From Pseudomonadota bacterium (GTDB lineage: Bacteria; Pseudomonadota; Gammaproteobacteria; QQUJ01), in assembly GCA_008501635.1 (NCBI GenBank), contig QQUJ01000013.1, positions 22,109 through 86,108 of the forward strand: a stretch of DNA of 64,000 nucleotides, read 5' to 3'. The position numbers and the translations under genes were made by a program. Numbering within the stretch: position 1 is the stretch's first letter; each line of letters starts with the position of its first letter. Of the stretch, positions 46,528-56,352 are shown piece after piece. The notes beneath the pieces are model-generated. The model worked only from the letters and a program-made list of their open reading frames with translations, was not told the origin of the DNA and did no database searches.

Positions 46528-47571
46528 TTAAGGGTTTCGTACCGCGTCGTCGATATGCATGGTACGGGTGGCGTTCATCACCAGGGCGTAGCTCACCCGC
46601 TCGAAGGGGCGAAATACCATAATCAGTCCGGAGCGTTCGTCGGGGAGCTGAACGCGCTGATTGTCCACCTTGGTGACTACATCCCGGATCTTGGCGCCAC
46701 GCTGGAAGACGGCCAACACATTGCCCTGTTCCATGCCATCCTCGGTACCGAGATCGATCACCACAACCTGATACTGACCGATCTGCGAAACGCCATCGAT
46801 TACCGCCAGGATTGCGCCGTCGACCTCTTTGGCGGGCGGATGGGGGTAGAAATTCTGTTGGATGATCTCCTCGCCCACCGGCAGCAGACGATCGCCAATC
46901 AGGGTTTCGCGTACGGTGCGTGACAGCTCCAGCGTGGCGGGATCGCCGGTACGCTCCAGCGTGGCGTCGCCCACGTAGAGCGCCTCGTAGCCCAAGGCGA
47001 TTTCACTGCCTGGACGCTTGTAGGCCTTGCCCGGTCGGTAGACATTGAAACGGGTCGAGCTGCGATCGGGGACCGAGCGGACGTAGATACGGTCGCCAGT
47101 GCCGGCGATCAGGTGGCCATCCATGCTCTCCACGATGTAGGGTGCGTTCTCCAGCTCTTCGGGCGTGAGCACCGCACGTGAATCGTTAAGGAATTGAGCG
47201 ATGGCATCCATCGGGATCGGTGGGATCGCTTCACGCAGCGGTGTGCCACGCACCTGAGGCGAGAGCTTGACCGTTTGGCGCCCGCGCAGCAGTTGCAACT
47301 GAGGCGTGCCATCGGCGCCGAACACCAGCGCGATGATGTCGCCGGGGTAGATTAGATGAGGATTCTCGATCTGAGGGTTGACGTGCCAGATTTCCGGCCA
47401 GCGCCATGGGTCCTGCATGAACATCGCGGAGATATCCCACAGTGTATCGCCCTTTTTGACGACATAGCGGTCCGGATGATCGGGTTGCAGGGCTATCGTA
47501 TCGGCCAGGAGCCCCGGGCTGCACAACAGGGCAAAAGCCAGGCCAAGCCATTTTGTTCTAGACATGGTCAT
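46528..47571 (-). CDS. LysM-domain peptidoglycan-binding secreted protein
   Basis: Protein of 347 residues. Signal peptide ending LCSPGLLAD (about residue 24), then one LysM domain (RYVVKKGDTLWDISAMFMQDPWRWPEIWHVNPQIENPHLIYPGDIIAL). The remaining 250 residues are beta-rich and include VVVIDLGTEDGMEQGNVLAVF. Standard neighbour of dprA in gammaproteobacteria. A role in envelope maintenance is inferred from the LysM module. Confidence 0.92.
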   Translation of the reverse strand: MTMSRTKWLGLAFALLCSPGLLADTIALQPDHPDRYVVKKGDTLWDISAMFMQDPWRWPEIWHVNPQIENPHLIYPGDIIALVFGADGTPQLQLLRGRQTVKLSPQVRGTPLREAIPPIPMDAIAQFLNDSRAVLTPEELENAPYIVESMDGHLIAGTGDRIYVRSVPDRSSTRFNVYRPGKAYKRPGSEIALGYEALYVGDATLERTGDPATLELSRTVRETLIGDRLLPVGEEIIQQNFYPHPPAKEVDGAILAVIDGVSQIGQYQVVVIDLGTEDGMEQGNVLAVFQRGAKIRDVVTKVDNQRVQLPDERSGLIMVFRPFERVSYALVMNATRTMHIDDAVRNP

Positions 47572-47787
47572 CCCTTATTTACGGTCTGCAAAATTGACCA
47601 GCATCTGCGCCTAAGCGGGCATCGTGGTGTCGCGCCAGGGCAGATTTGACCCGAGTGTAGCGGAAAAACAGTGCCGCTCAAAGAGTATCGTAAAACAAAT
47701 TTTTGAACTTATCAGTAACTTGGCGGCCATTATTTATGCAGTTTCGTCAAATTGCGAACCGGCCCACATTCCGGATAACCTCTCTCT

Positions 47788-48291
47788 ATGGCCAAACTCG
47801 ACATTTTGCATTTCCCGGACCCCCGCCTGCGCACCCAGGCTCAGCCGGTCACAGAAGTGACAGCGGAGATTCGAACCCTGGTCGAGGATATGTTTGAGAC
47901 CATGTATGACGCTCCCGGTATCGGCCTGGCGGCAACGCAGGTCAATGTCGCTCAACGGGTGGTGGTCATCGATGTGTCGGAGGAGAAGAACCAGCCGCTG
48001 TGCTTCATCAATCCGGAGATTGTTCAGCACTCCGGTGTGGAGGAGATGGAGGAGGGGTGCCTCTCGGTTCCCGGAATCTTCGAAACCGTATCGCGTGCCG
48101 AGCAGGTCCGCGTCAGGGCGTTGGATCGCAACGGGGAGGCGCTGGAACTGGATGCGGATGGGTTGCTCGCGGTCTGTATCCAGCACGAAATCGATCATCT
48201 TGATGGCAAGCTGTTCGTGGATTACCTCTCCGAGATGAAGCGTCAACGCATCCGTAAAAAACTGGAGAAGCAGCGCCGCCAGACGATGTGA
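47788..48291 (+). CDS. def: Peptide deformylase
   Basis: Removes the N-formyl group from nascent proteins, 167 residues. All three metal-site motifs are intact: [19 protein letters not shown] (Cys ligand) and QHEIDHLDG (two His and catalytic Glu). It faces away from the LysM gene across a 216-base divergent gap that shows no other gene. Followed by fmt, the opposing formylation enzyme. Confidence 0.97.
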   Translation: MAKLDILHFPDPRLRTQAQPVTEVTAEIRTLVEDMFETMYDAPGIGLAATQVNVAQRVVVIDVSEEKNQPLCFINPEIVQHSGVEEMEEGCLSVPGIFETVSRAEQVRVRALDRNGEALELDADGLLAVCIQHEIDHLDGKLFVDYLSEMKRQRIRKKLEKQRRQTM

Positions 48292-48379
48292 CCGAAGGCC
48301 ACTGAAGGCCGGAGCGACGGCGCAAATCTGAAAACGAGTCGCGAGGCGCGTACCCCACCCCAAATTCGAGGAAATACGG

Positions 48380-49327
48380 TTGAGAATCATCTTTGCCGGC
48401 ACGCCGGATTTTTCGGTTCCGCCGCTCCTGGCCCTGTTGGCGTCGATGCACGAAGTCTGTGCGGTCTACACGCAGCCGGATCGTCCGGCGGGTCGCGGGC
48501 GCAAGCTGCACACCAGCCCGGTAAAAGAAGCGGCGCTGGCGGCAGGGGTCCCGATCCAACAGCCGCTCACTCTCAGGGATGGGGCGGAACAGCAGCGATT
48601 GGCCGATCTGCACAGCGATCTGATGGTGGTTGTGGCTTATGGACTGATTCTTCCCAAGGAAGTGCTGACGGCACCGCGATTGGGGTGTGTAAACATCCAT
48701 GCCAGCCTGTTGCCCCGTTGGCGTGGTGCCGCCCCCATTCAGCGCGCGATCGAGGCGGGTGATCGCGAAACCGGTATTACCTTGATGCAGATGGATGAAG
48801 GTCTGGATACGGGGGCCATGCTGGCCCAGACCGCCACCAGAATCGCAACGACCGAAACGGCGCAGTCCCTTCATGACCGGTTGATGGTTATGGGCGCCGA
48901 GCTTTTATTGGCATCGCTACCGGCATTGGAAACCGGGTCTATCCGCGCCCGGCCCCAGGATGAGAATTCTGCAACCTACGCCAGGAAGCTCAGCAAGGAG
49001 GAGGCGTGCATTGATTGGCGGCGCTCTGCCGCGCAACTGGATCGCGCGGTCCGGGCGTTCAATCCCTGGCCGGTGGCCTATACCGACTATGGGGGACAAC
49101 CGTTGCGTATCTGGCGCGCCGAGCCGCTCGGGCAGGCGAGCCCTGCGTTGCCAGGCACTGTGCTCCGCAGCGGGGGCAGCGGGGTGGATGTTGCGACCGG
49201 TGACGGGGTTTTGCGGATACTTGAGTTGCAACCCGCCGGCTCGCGACGGATGCCGGCTGCTGATTTTGTCAACTCGCGCGATCTCTCGGATACCATTCTC
49301 GGAGCCACGATCGCTGTCCCGCGATGA
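48380..49327 (+). CDS. fmt: Methionyl-tRNA formyltransferase
   Basis: Formylates initiator Met-tRNA, 315 residues. It begins LRIIFAGTPDFSVPPL from a TTG start with GAGGAA about six bases upstream. Catalytic region VVVAYGLILPKEVL and NIHASLLPRWRGAAPIQRAI, and C-terminal OB domain. Overlaps rsmB by four bases (ATGA). Confidence 0.97.
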   Translation: MRIIFAGTPDFSVPPLLALLASMHEVCAVYTQPDRPAGRGRKLHTSPVKEAALAAGVPIQQPLTLRDGAEQQRLADLHSDLMVVVAYGLILPKEVLTAPRLGCVNIHASLLPRWRGAAPIQRAIEAGDRETGITLMQMDEGLDTGAMLAQTATRIATTETAQSLHDRLMVMGAELLLASLPALETGSIRARPQDENSATYARKLSKEEACIDWRRSAAQLDRAVRAFNPWPVAYTDYGGQPLRIWRAEPLGQASPALPGTVLRSGGSGVDVATGDGVLRILELQPAGSRRMPAADFVNSRDLSDTILGATIAVPR

Positions 49328-50667
49328 AAGCACGACGCCTCCCCCCCAAACTGCCGCGTCGTGTTCCCAGCGGCCGGGCAGTCGCTGCGCGGGTGCTCCA
49401 GCAGGTGATCGACGAAGGGCGCTCGCTGAACGCAGCATTCGATGTCGCAGCCGCCGGGTTGGTGCTCCAGGAGCGCAGCCTGGCGAAGGAGCTCAGTTAC
49501 GGCGTTCTGCGTTGGTTGCAGCCGCTGGAGGCGGTATTGGCGCACCTCATGGATCGCCCGCTGCGCCGCCGCGATCGCGATGTGCATGCACTGCTGCTGG
49601 CCGGCATCTATCAGATGCTGCATCTTGCCGTGCCCGATCACGTGGCGCTGTCCCAGACCGTGGAGGCGACGCGCCACCTGGGGAAGGACTGGGCGGTTGG
49701 GCTGGTCAACGCGGTGCTGCGCCAGCTCCAAAACCGACGCGATGCGGTGTCCGGGTGGGTCGAGGCGGCTGATGCCGCTTCCGCCCATCCTCGCTGGCTG
49801 TTGGAGGCGCTGCGCAGCGCCTGGCCCGACGATTGGGAAGCGCTTGTCGCTGCGAACAACCAGCGTCCCCCGATGACTTTGCGGGTAAATGCGCTGCGCA
49901 CCACGCGCGGCGAATATTTACGCCGTCTGCAAAGCGCGGGCATTGCGGCTGAAATTCTGCCCTACTGTCCCCAGGCGCTGCGCCTCGAACGGGCGATGGA
50001 TGTCCGTAGCCTGCCGGGGTTTGCCACCGGCGAGGTGTCGGTACAGGATGCTGCGGCGCAGCTGGCCGCCGCATTGTTGCAGCTGGCACCCGGTCAGCGC
50101 GTCCTCGATGCCTGCGCTGCACCCGGCGGCAAGACCTGTCATATCCTGGAACAGGAGCTGCGACTCGCCGAGGTGATGGCGATCGATGTCGACGCACAGC
50201 GCTTGACCACGTTGGAGTCCAACCTGCGGCGACTGGATTTGACGGCGACAGTGCGTGCGGCGGATGCCGCGCATCCCCAGGACTGGTGGGATGGCGTGCC
50301 CTTTGATCGCATACTGTTGGATGCTCCTTGCTCGGGTACCGGCGTCATTCGCCGCCATCCCGATATCAAGGTTTTACGCCGCCCGACGGATATTCCCGAA
50401 TTGACACACCGCCAGGGTGTGCTGCTGGAGGCCTTGTGGCCGCTGGTCAAGCCGGGGGGTATGCTGTTGTATGCGACCTGCTCGGTGTTGCCGCAAGAGA
50501 ACAGCGAGCGCATGGCGTCTTTCGTTGCCGCGCATACGGATGCCGCGAATGTGCCCATCGCGGCCGAGTGGGGCAGGGCGCAGCCGGTGGGCCGACAAAT
50601 TCTTGCCGGCGCGGCGGGGATGGATGGGTTTTACTACGCGTGTGTCATAAAACGCGCAACCGATTGA
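49324..50667 (+). CDS. rsmB: 16S rRNA (cytosine-967-C5)-methyltransferase
   Basis: Protein of 447 residues. N-terminal NusB-like helical domain (to about 160), then a Rossmann methyltransferase with LDACAAPGGKTCHI, the catalytic Cys motif LLDAPCSGTGVIRRHPDIK and the second Cys in LLYATCSVLPQENSERM. The def-fmt-rsmB order is the common gammaproteobacterial one. Confidence 0.96.
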   Translation: MKARRLPPKLPRRVPSGRAVAARVLQQVIDEGRSLNAAFDVAAAGLVLQERSLAKELSYGVLRWLQPLEAVLAHLMDRPLRRRDRDVHALLLAGIYQMLHLAVPDHVALSQTVEATRHLGKDWAVGLVNAVLRQLQNRRDAVSGWVEAADAASAHPRWLLEALRSAWPDDWEALVAANNQRPPMTLRVNALRTTRGEYLRRLQSAGIAAEILPYCPQALRLERAMDVRSLPGFATGEVSVQDAAAQLAAALLQLAPGQRVLDACAAPGGKTCHILEQELRLAEVMAIDVDAQRLTTLESNLRRLDLTATVRAADAAHPQDWWDGVPFDRILLDAPCSGTGVIRRHPDIKVLRRPTDIPELTHRQGVLLEALWPLVKPGGMLLYATCSVLPQENSERMASFVAAHTDAANVPIAAEWGRAQPVGRQILAGAAGMDGFYYACVIKRATD

Positions 50668-50697
50668 CGCGTGATTGCGGGCGGAGGTCAGCGCTTC

Positions 50698-51303
50698 GTG
50701 CAAGCGAACACACAGATGCGCCGGGAAAGAAGACATCGCCAGCTGTTCAGCATACTGGCGACGTTGCTCCTGGCGTGGAGCGCAGTGGCGGCAACGGCGA
50801 CATGGGCCGACGGGGGCGTTTTTGTTGTCGAGCAGGCCGGCACGCGATTGGAAGAAGGTGTCTACAGGCTCGACGCTAGAATCTCCTACCAATTCAGCGA
50901 AGCCGTACGTGAGGCACTGCAGAACGGTGTCCCGCTGACCGTCGAGATTCAGATCGAAGTTTACCGCGGCCGCTGGTACTGGTTGAACGAGGATGTTGCG
51001 GAACTGAGCCAGTTCTATCTGCTGCAGTTTCACGCCTTGAGCCGTCAGTACCTGCTGACCAGTCTCAACAGCGGTGCCCAGCGCAGTTTCTCATCGTTGT
51101 ATTCGGCGCTGGAGGTCATGGGGCGGATGCAGGATGTGCCGATTCTCGACAAAAAACTACTCAAGCCCGATACCCGTTATCAGGCACGTTTGCGCGTGCG
51201 GCTCGATATCGAATCGCTCCCTTCCCCCTTGCGGCCGGTCGCTTATCTCTCGGATGAGTGGCGTCTGGTGAGCGAATGGTACGAATGGTCCCTGAACTCC
51301 TGA
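50698..51303 (+). CDS. DUF4390 domain-containing protein
   Basis: Predicted secreted or anchored protein of about 201 residues. GTG 50698 is chosen because GGAGG lies ten bases upstream; GTG 50671 and ATG 50716 are alternatives. Hydrophobic segment about residues 16-36, then a beta-rich domain with YRLDARISYQFSEAVREAL and EIQIEVYRGRWYWLNEDVAEL. It always sits between rsmB and ntrY in related genomes. Function unknown. Its end overlaps the ntrY start. Confidence 0.85.
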   Translation: MQANTQMRRERRHRQLFSILATLLLAWSAVAATATWADGGVFVVEQAGTRLEEGVYRLDARISYQFSEAVREALQNGVPLTVEIQIEVYRGRWYWLNEDVAELSQFYLLQFHALSRQYLLTSLNSGAQRSFSSLYSALEVMGRMQDVPILDKKLLKPDTRYQARLRVRLDIESLPSPLRPVAYLSDEWRLVSEWYEWSLNS

Positions 51304-53537
51304 AGCGTCTCACCACCGGGTGGGTACCTCTCATTCCATTGGGGGCCATACTGCTGGTCTCACTCTTTCTGATGGGGGATGCCACGGAGAACTCGACGCG
51401 CTTCGGACGCATGTTTTCAGTGCTGCTGGTCATCAACGTGCTGGGCCTGGCCGCCCTGCTCGGATTGATCGGCGTCAATCTCTATCGGTTGGTGTCGCAG
51501 TATCGTCGCGGCGTCGCCGGTGCACGCCTGACGGTGCGTATGGTAGCGATTTTTGTGGTGCTCTCCGTCGCGCCGGTGTTGGTGGTCTACTATTTTTCGC
51601 TGCAGTTCCTTCACCGCGGCATCGATAGCTGGTTCGATGTGAAAATCGAGAAGGCGCTGGAGGATTCTCTCGAACTGAGTCGCCTTGCGCTCGATCTGCG
51701 TATGCGCGAGGCACTGCGTCAGACCGAGCAGATGGCCGGAGAGTTGGCCGATGTCCCCGCCGCCGAGATTGCCGTCACGTTGGATGATCTGCGCTCGGGA
51801 AGCGGTGCCTCCGAATTGGCTTTGCTCGCGGGCAATGGTCGCGTGCTGGCGACCAGCAGCTCCGACTCGACGGTGCTGGTGCCCAACCAGCCGGGCGAAG
51901 GGGTATTGCTGCAGGTGCGCCAGTCCGGATCGTACGTCGGGCTTGATCCGATTCCCAACACCGGTCTGCATGTCCGCGCCGTCGTCAAGGTGCTGGTCAC
52001 CGATCCCGGGGGTGAGAGCCGCACGCTGCAGGCGCTGTACGTAGTCCCCAAAAGCGCCGACACGCTCGCCGCCAGCGTTCAGGAGGCGTTCTCACAATAC
52101 AAAGAGCTGACGTTTCTGCGCAACCCACTTAAATACAGTTTTACCCTGACCCTCTCGCTGGTGCTGTTGCTGAGTATTCTGGCTGCGGTGCTGGCGGCGT
52201 TCTTCTCGGCGCGCAGAATTGCTGCACCGATTCGCGATCTTGCGGAAGGGACGCGCGCGGTGGCTGCGGGGGATTACGCCAAACGGGTACCGCTCAGCAC
52301 ACGTGACGAGATGGGCTTTCTCGTCCAGTCGTTCAATACCATGACCCGGCGCATCGCCCGCACCAGCGCCGAGGCGCGGCGCAGCCAGCAGTTGTTGGAG
52401 GAGCAGAATGCCTACCTCGAAGCGGTGCTGGGCCATCTCTCCTCCGGCGTGGTGACGCTGGACGATGAACTGCGTATTCTGCGCATCAATCGGGCCGCGC
52501 AGCTGATTCTTGGCATCGAGGCCGCGCAGTGGGTGAGCCGTGATCTCGATGCCCTGGCAGCCAGCCAGCCGACATTGAAACCTTTTTTCACGACCCTGAT
52601 CGAGCACCTGTCAGGCACCACCAGCGACTGGAATCAGGAGGTGGTATTGCCCGGCAGTGGATCGCGCAAGGTACTGATGTGCAGTGGCACGGCGCTGCCC
52701 GGCTGGGAGACCGGCGGCGGATTTGTGGTGGTGTTTGATGACGTGACCGCATTGGTTCAGGCGCAGCGCGATGCGGCCTGGGGCGAAGTGGCGCGGCGCC
52801 TCGCGCACGAGATCAAGAACCCGCTGACGCCGATCCAGCTCTCTGCCGAGCGCCTGCGTCAGAAGTACCTGGGCCGCCTGCCCGCCGAAGAGGCGCGTGC
52901 GTTGGATCGGTACACTCACACTATCGTGCAGCAGGTAAAGACCATGAAAGAGATGGTCAACGCCTTCTCGGATTATGCTCGACCACCGCCGCTGAAACTG
53001 GCGCCGGCCGAACTCAACAATCTGGTCAGCGAGGTGCTTGAACTCTATCGGCATGTCCGTGATCACGACAATCTGCACCTCGCGGTGACGCTAAGCGAAG
53101 ATCTCCCGGTGGTGGAAGTCGACGCAGGTCGTATTCGGCAGCTGCTGCACAACCTGTTGAAGAATGCCCAGGAGGCAACGGCGGACCTGCCGGAGGCAGT
53201 GATCGAGATTGAGACTCGCAGTATCGAGGAGCGCAGCAATCGCTATGCTGAGCTCAAGCTCTGCGACAATGGACCTGGATTCCCCAGCGACATCGCGCCG
53301 CATGCTTTCGAACCCTACGTCACCAACAAACACAAGGGGACCGGATTGGGCCTGGCGATCGTGAAGAAAATTGTCGAAGAGCACGGTGGTATCATATGGG
53401 CCGAGTCCGCACCGACAGGCGGCGCCTGCCTTATCATCCGCCTGCCGGCCGCGGTGATCGACGCGACGCAAGAAGCAATCTCAGCGGTCGATACCGTGGG
53501 CGATGCCCATAACACCACCCGAGCCGCCAAGCGATGA
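51276..53537 (+). CDS. ntrY: NtrY-like membrane sensor histidine kinase
   Basis: Protein of about 753 residues. Several N-terminal membrane helices surround a sensor region (residues about 100-280), followed by a HAMP domain (ARRIAAPIRDLAEGTRAVAAGDYAKRVPL), PAS (LEAVLGHLSSGVVTLDDELRILRINRAA) and kinase core with RRLAHEIKNPLTPIQLSAERL, LLHNLLKNAQEA, DNGPGFP and KGTGLGLAIVKKIVEEHGG. Start candidates GTG 51258, ATG 51276 and ATG 51285 all overlap the DUF4390 gene. Coupled to ntrX by four bases. Partner systems sense redox or nitrogen state. Confidence 0.93.
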   Translation: MVRMVPELLKRLTTGWVPLIPLGAILLVSLFLMGDATENSTRFGRMFSVLLVINVLGLAALLGLIGVNLYRLVSQYRRGVAGARLTVRMVAIFVVLSVAPVLVVYYFSLQFLHRGIDSWFDVKIEKALEDSLELSRLALDLRMREALRQTEQMAGELADVPAAEIAVTLDDLRSGSGASELALLAGNGRVLATSSSDSTVLVPNQPGEGVLLQVRQSGSYVGLDPIPNTGLHVRAVVKVLVTDPGGESRTLQALYVVPKSADTLAASVQEAFSQYKELTFLRNPLKYSFTLTLSLVLLLSILAAVLAAFFSARRIAAPIRDLAEGTRAVAAGDYAKRVPLSTRDEMGFLVQSFNTMTRRIARTSAEARRSQQLLEEQNAYLEAVLGHLSSGVVTLDDELRILRINRAAQLILGIEAAQWVSRDLDALAASQPTLKPFFTTLIEHLSGTTSDWNQEVVLPGSGSRKVLMCSGTALPGWETGGGFVVVFDDVTALVQAQRDAAWGEVARRLAHEIKNPLTPIQLSAERLRQKYLGRLPAEEARALDRYTHTIVQQVKTMKEMVNAFSDYARPPPLKLAPAELNNLVSEVLELYRHVRDHDNLHLAVTLSEDLPVVEVDAGRIRQLLHNLLKNAQEATADLPEAVIEIETRSIEERSNRYAELKLCDNGPGFPSDIAPHAFEPYVTNKHKGTGLGLAIVKKIVEEHGGIIWAESAPTGGACLIIRLPAAVIDATQEAISAVDTVGDAHNTTRAAKR

Positions 53538-54916
53538 GCAGACCGCACATACTGGTGGTGGATGATGAACCCGACATCCGCCAACTTCTCCAGGAGATCC
53601 TGGAGGATGAAGGGTACGAGGTGGAGGTGGCCGACTGCGCGGAGAGCGCGCGATCGTCGCTGCGCACACGTCGCCCCGACCTTATTCTTCTCGACATCTG
53701 GATGCCCGATCTCGACGGTGTATCGCTGCTGAAAGAGTGGTCGGAGGAGGATGGCCTGCCTTGTCCGGTGATCATGATGTCGGGACACGGTACGGTGGAG
53801 ACAGCTGTCGAAGCAACGCGTCTGGGCGCCTACGACTATATCGAAAAACCCCTGTCGATTGCCAAGCTGCAGTTGACCGTAACCCGTGCGATGGAGATCG
53901 AGCGCCTGCAGCGCGAGAATGCCCAACTGCGCGAACACGGGCTCACTGAAATCGAGCCCGGCGGTCGCAGCAGCCTGATGCAGCATCTTCGCGAACAGTC
54001 GCAACGGATCGCCGAGCACGAAACATGGGTGCTGCTCACCGGTGAACCGGGCACCGGCAAAGAGACATTGGCACGCTACATTCATGCGCATAGTCCGCGC
54101 CGCACCGGACCTTTCATCGTCGTAGGCGTCGGCTCCATCGCCCGTGAAAATTCAGCAACCGAATTGTTCGGCAGCGAGGAAGGCGAGGTCATCCACTACG
54201 GTCGTCTCGAGCAGGCCAACGGCGGCACCCTGTTTCTCGATGAAATCGCCGACATGGATCCGGAAACCCAGGCGCGATTGGTGAGCGCGCTGGAGACGCG
54301 CTCGTTCTTGCGCGTTGGAGGTAATTCGCCGGTCAACGTCAACGTGCGCATCATTGCCGCAACGCATCGCGATTTGGAGCAGGACGTGCGAGTGGGGCAC
54401 TTTCGTGAAGATCTCTACTACCATCTCAATGTGGTGCCGCTCGAGGTTCCGCCGCTGCGCGAACATTGTGAGGATGTGCCCGAATTATTGACGTTTTACG
54501 TGGATTATTTCGTTACCCGCGAGAATCTGCCCTACCGGCGGTTCTCCACGGCAGCGCAGAACCGCTTGCGCAATCACACCTGGCCCGGCAACATCCGCGA
54601 ACTGAAGAATCTCGTACAGCGGCTGTTGATACTGGGCAGCGGCGAGGAGATCGGGCCCGATGAGGTGAGCGCGGCCTTGGGTGCCCAACCGGTGGTGCAG
54701 GTGGTCACGCAGACGGGTGGGGCGGTCGTCGATTTTGAACTGCCGCTGCGCGAGGCGCGCGAGCAGTTCGAGCGCAGTTACCTGGAGCATCATCTGCAAC
54801 AAGTCGGCGGCAGCATTGCCCAGCTCGCGACCTTGGTTGGAATGGAGCGCACGCATCTCTATCGCAAACTGCGGGGATTGGGGATCAGCACGCGTCAAAC
54901 CGCCGCCGAGAAGTAA
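53534..54916 (+). CDS. ntrX: NtrX-like response regulator lacking the GAFTGA loop
   Basis: Protein of 460 residues. Receiver with Asp54 in LILLDIWMPDLDG, AAA+ domain with Walker A GEPGTGKE and Walker B-type GGTLFLDEIADM, C-terminal Fis helix-turn-helix (GSIAQLATLVGMERTHLYRKLRGLG). Between ELFG and GRLEQANGG (about residues 210-225) the sequence reads SEEGEVIHY, so the GAFTGA loop that contacts sigma-54 is missing. It therefore probably does not act as a classical sigma-54 activator. Pairs with ntrY just upstream. Confidence 0.92.
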   Translation: MSRPHILVVDDEPDIRQLLQEILEDEGYEVEVADCAESARSSLRTRRPDLILLDIWMPDLDGVSLLKEWSEEDGLPCPVIMMSGHGTVETAVEATRLGAYDYIEKPLSIAKLQLTVTRAMEIERLQRENAQLREHGLTEIEPGGRSSLMQHLREQSQRIAEHETWVLLTGEPGTGKETLARYIHAHSPRRTGPFIVVGVGSIARENSATELFGSEEGEVIHYGRLEQANGGTLFLDEIADMDPETQARLVSALETRSFLRVGGNSPVNVNVRIIAATHRDLEQDVRVGHFREDLYYHLNVVPLEVPPLREHCEDVPELLTFYVDYFVTRENLPYRRFSTAAQNRLRNHTWPGNIRELKNLVQRLLILGSGEEIGPDEVSAALGAQPVVQVVTQTGGAVVDFELPLREAREQFERSYLEHHLQQVGGSIAQLATLVGMERTHLYRKLRGLGISTRQTAAEK

Positions 54917-54973
54917 ACCAGATCAACTTCAGACGCAAGAACAACAATTGCCAAGCGACAGACCTGATCAAGC

Positions 54974-56347
54974 ATGAAAATTCTTATCCTTGGCGCCGGC
55001 CAGGTCGGCGCGTCGGTAGCCGGCATTTTGGCTGGCGAGGCGAACGACATCACCATCGTCGATCGTGATCCGGTACGTCTGCGCGAGCTGCAGGATCGGC
55101 TCGATCTGCGCACCGTCGTCGGTTATGCCTCACATCCCGAGGTTCTGGAGCGCGCCGGCGGCGAAGACGCCGACATCATCCTGGCGGTGACCAACTCTGA
55201 TGAGACCAACATGATCGCCTGCCAGATTGCCTACACCCTGTTTCATACGCCTACCAAGATCGCTCGGGTGCGCGCGGTAGAGTATCTTTCGCGCCCCGGC
55301 ATTTTTGCGCAGGAGGCGTTACCGGTCGATGTGCTGATCAGCCCCGAGCAGTTGGTTACCGACTATGTGCAGCGGCTGATCGAGCATCCTGGTGCACTGC
55401 AAGTGCTGGAGTTCGCCGACGGCCGTGTGGGTCTGGTGGCGGTGCGCGCCTATTACGGTGGTCCATTGGTGGGCAATCAGCTCAAGGCGTTGCGCGAACA
55501 CATGCCGGGTGTGGAGACACGGGTGGCGGCCGTGTTCCGTCACGACAAGCCGATCATCCCCGAAGGCGATACTGTCATCGAAGCCGACGATGAGGTTTTC
55601 TTCATCGCGGCCAAAAAAGACATACGTAAGGTGATGGGCGAATTCGGGCGTCTTGATCGCCCGGTCAAGAGCATCGTCATCGCCGGTGGCGGCAATATCG
55701 GTAAAGCGGTTGCCCAGGCCCTGGAGAACTCCTATCAGGTGAAACTCATCGAGCGTGGAGCCGCGCGCGCGCGCGAGATCTCCGAGCAGCTCGATCGCAC
55801 TATCGTGCTGTTGGGCGATGCCGCAGACGAAGAGCTGCTGTTGGAAGAGAACATCGATAGCACCGACATTTTCTGCGCGCTGACCAACGAGGACGAAGCC
55901 AACATACTCTCCTCGATGCTGGCCAAGCGCCTCGGGGCGCGTAAGGTGATGGCGCTCATCAACCGCGCCTCGTACGTGGATCTGGTTGAATCGAGCACCA
56001 TCGACATCGCCATCTCGCCGCAACAGGCGACCATCAGCGGATTGCTTACCCATGTGCGACGCGGTGACGTGGTCGTGGCGCATTCCCTGCGCCGTGGCGC
56101 GGCCGAGGCGATTGAGGCTGTCGCCCACGGCGACGCCAAAACCTCGAAGGTGGTGGGTCGCGCTATCGAGGATATTTCCCTGCCACCCGGCACCTCGATC
56201 GGCGCCATCGTGCGCGGCGATCAGGTGCTCATGGCCCATCATGACACGCTGATAGAGGCGGAGGATCATGTCATTCTGTTCCTCGTCGATAAAAAGTATG
56301 TGCCCCAGGTGGAAAAACTTTTCCAGGTTGGCGTCACCTTCATCTGA
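54974..56347 (+). CDS. trkA: Trk system potassium uptake protein TrkA
   Basis: Cytoplasmic NAD-binding regulator of 457 residues with two RCK units, each with a Rossmann nucleotide motif ([19 protein letters not shown] and [17 protein letters not shown]) followed by TrkA-C-type domains. Gates the TrkH channel. It precedes trkH by five bases. Confidence 0.97.
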   Translation: MKILILGAGQVGASVAGILAGEANDITIVDRDPVRLRELQDRLDLRTVVGYASHPEVLERAGGEDADIILAVTNSDETNMIACQIAYTLFHTPTKIARVRAVEYLSRPGIFAQEALPVDVLISPEQLVTDYVQRLIEHPGALQVLEFADGRVGLVAVRAYYGGPLVGNQLKALREHMPGVETRVAAVFRHDKPIIPEGDTVIEADDEVFFIAAKKDIRKVMGEFGRLDRPVKSIVIAGGGNIGKAVAQALENSYQVKLIERGAARAREISEQLDRTIVLLGDAADEELLLEENIDSTDIFCALTNEDEANILSSMLAKRLGARKVMALINRASYVDLVESSTIDIAISPQQATISGLLTHVRRGDVVVAHSLRRGAAEAIEAVAHGDAKTSKVVGRAIEDISLPPGTSIGAIVRGDQVLMAHHDTLIEAEDHVILFLVDKKYVPQVEKLFQVGVTFI

Positions 56348-56352
56348 TAGCC

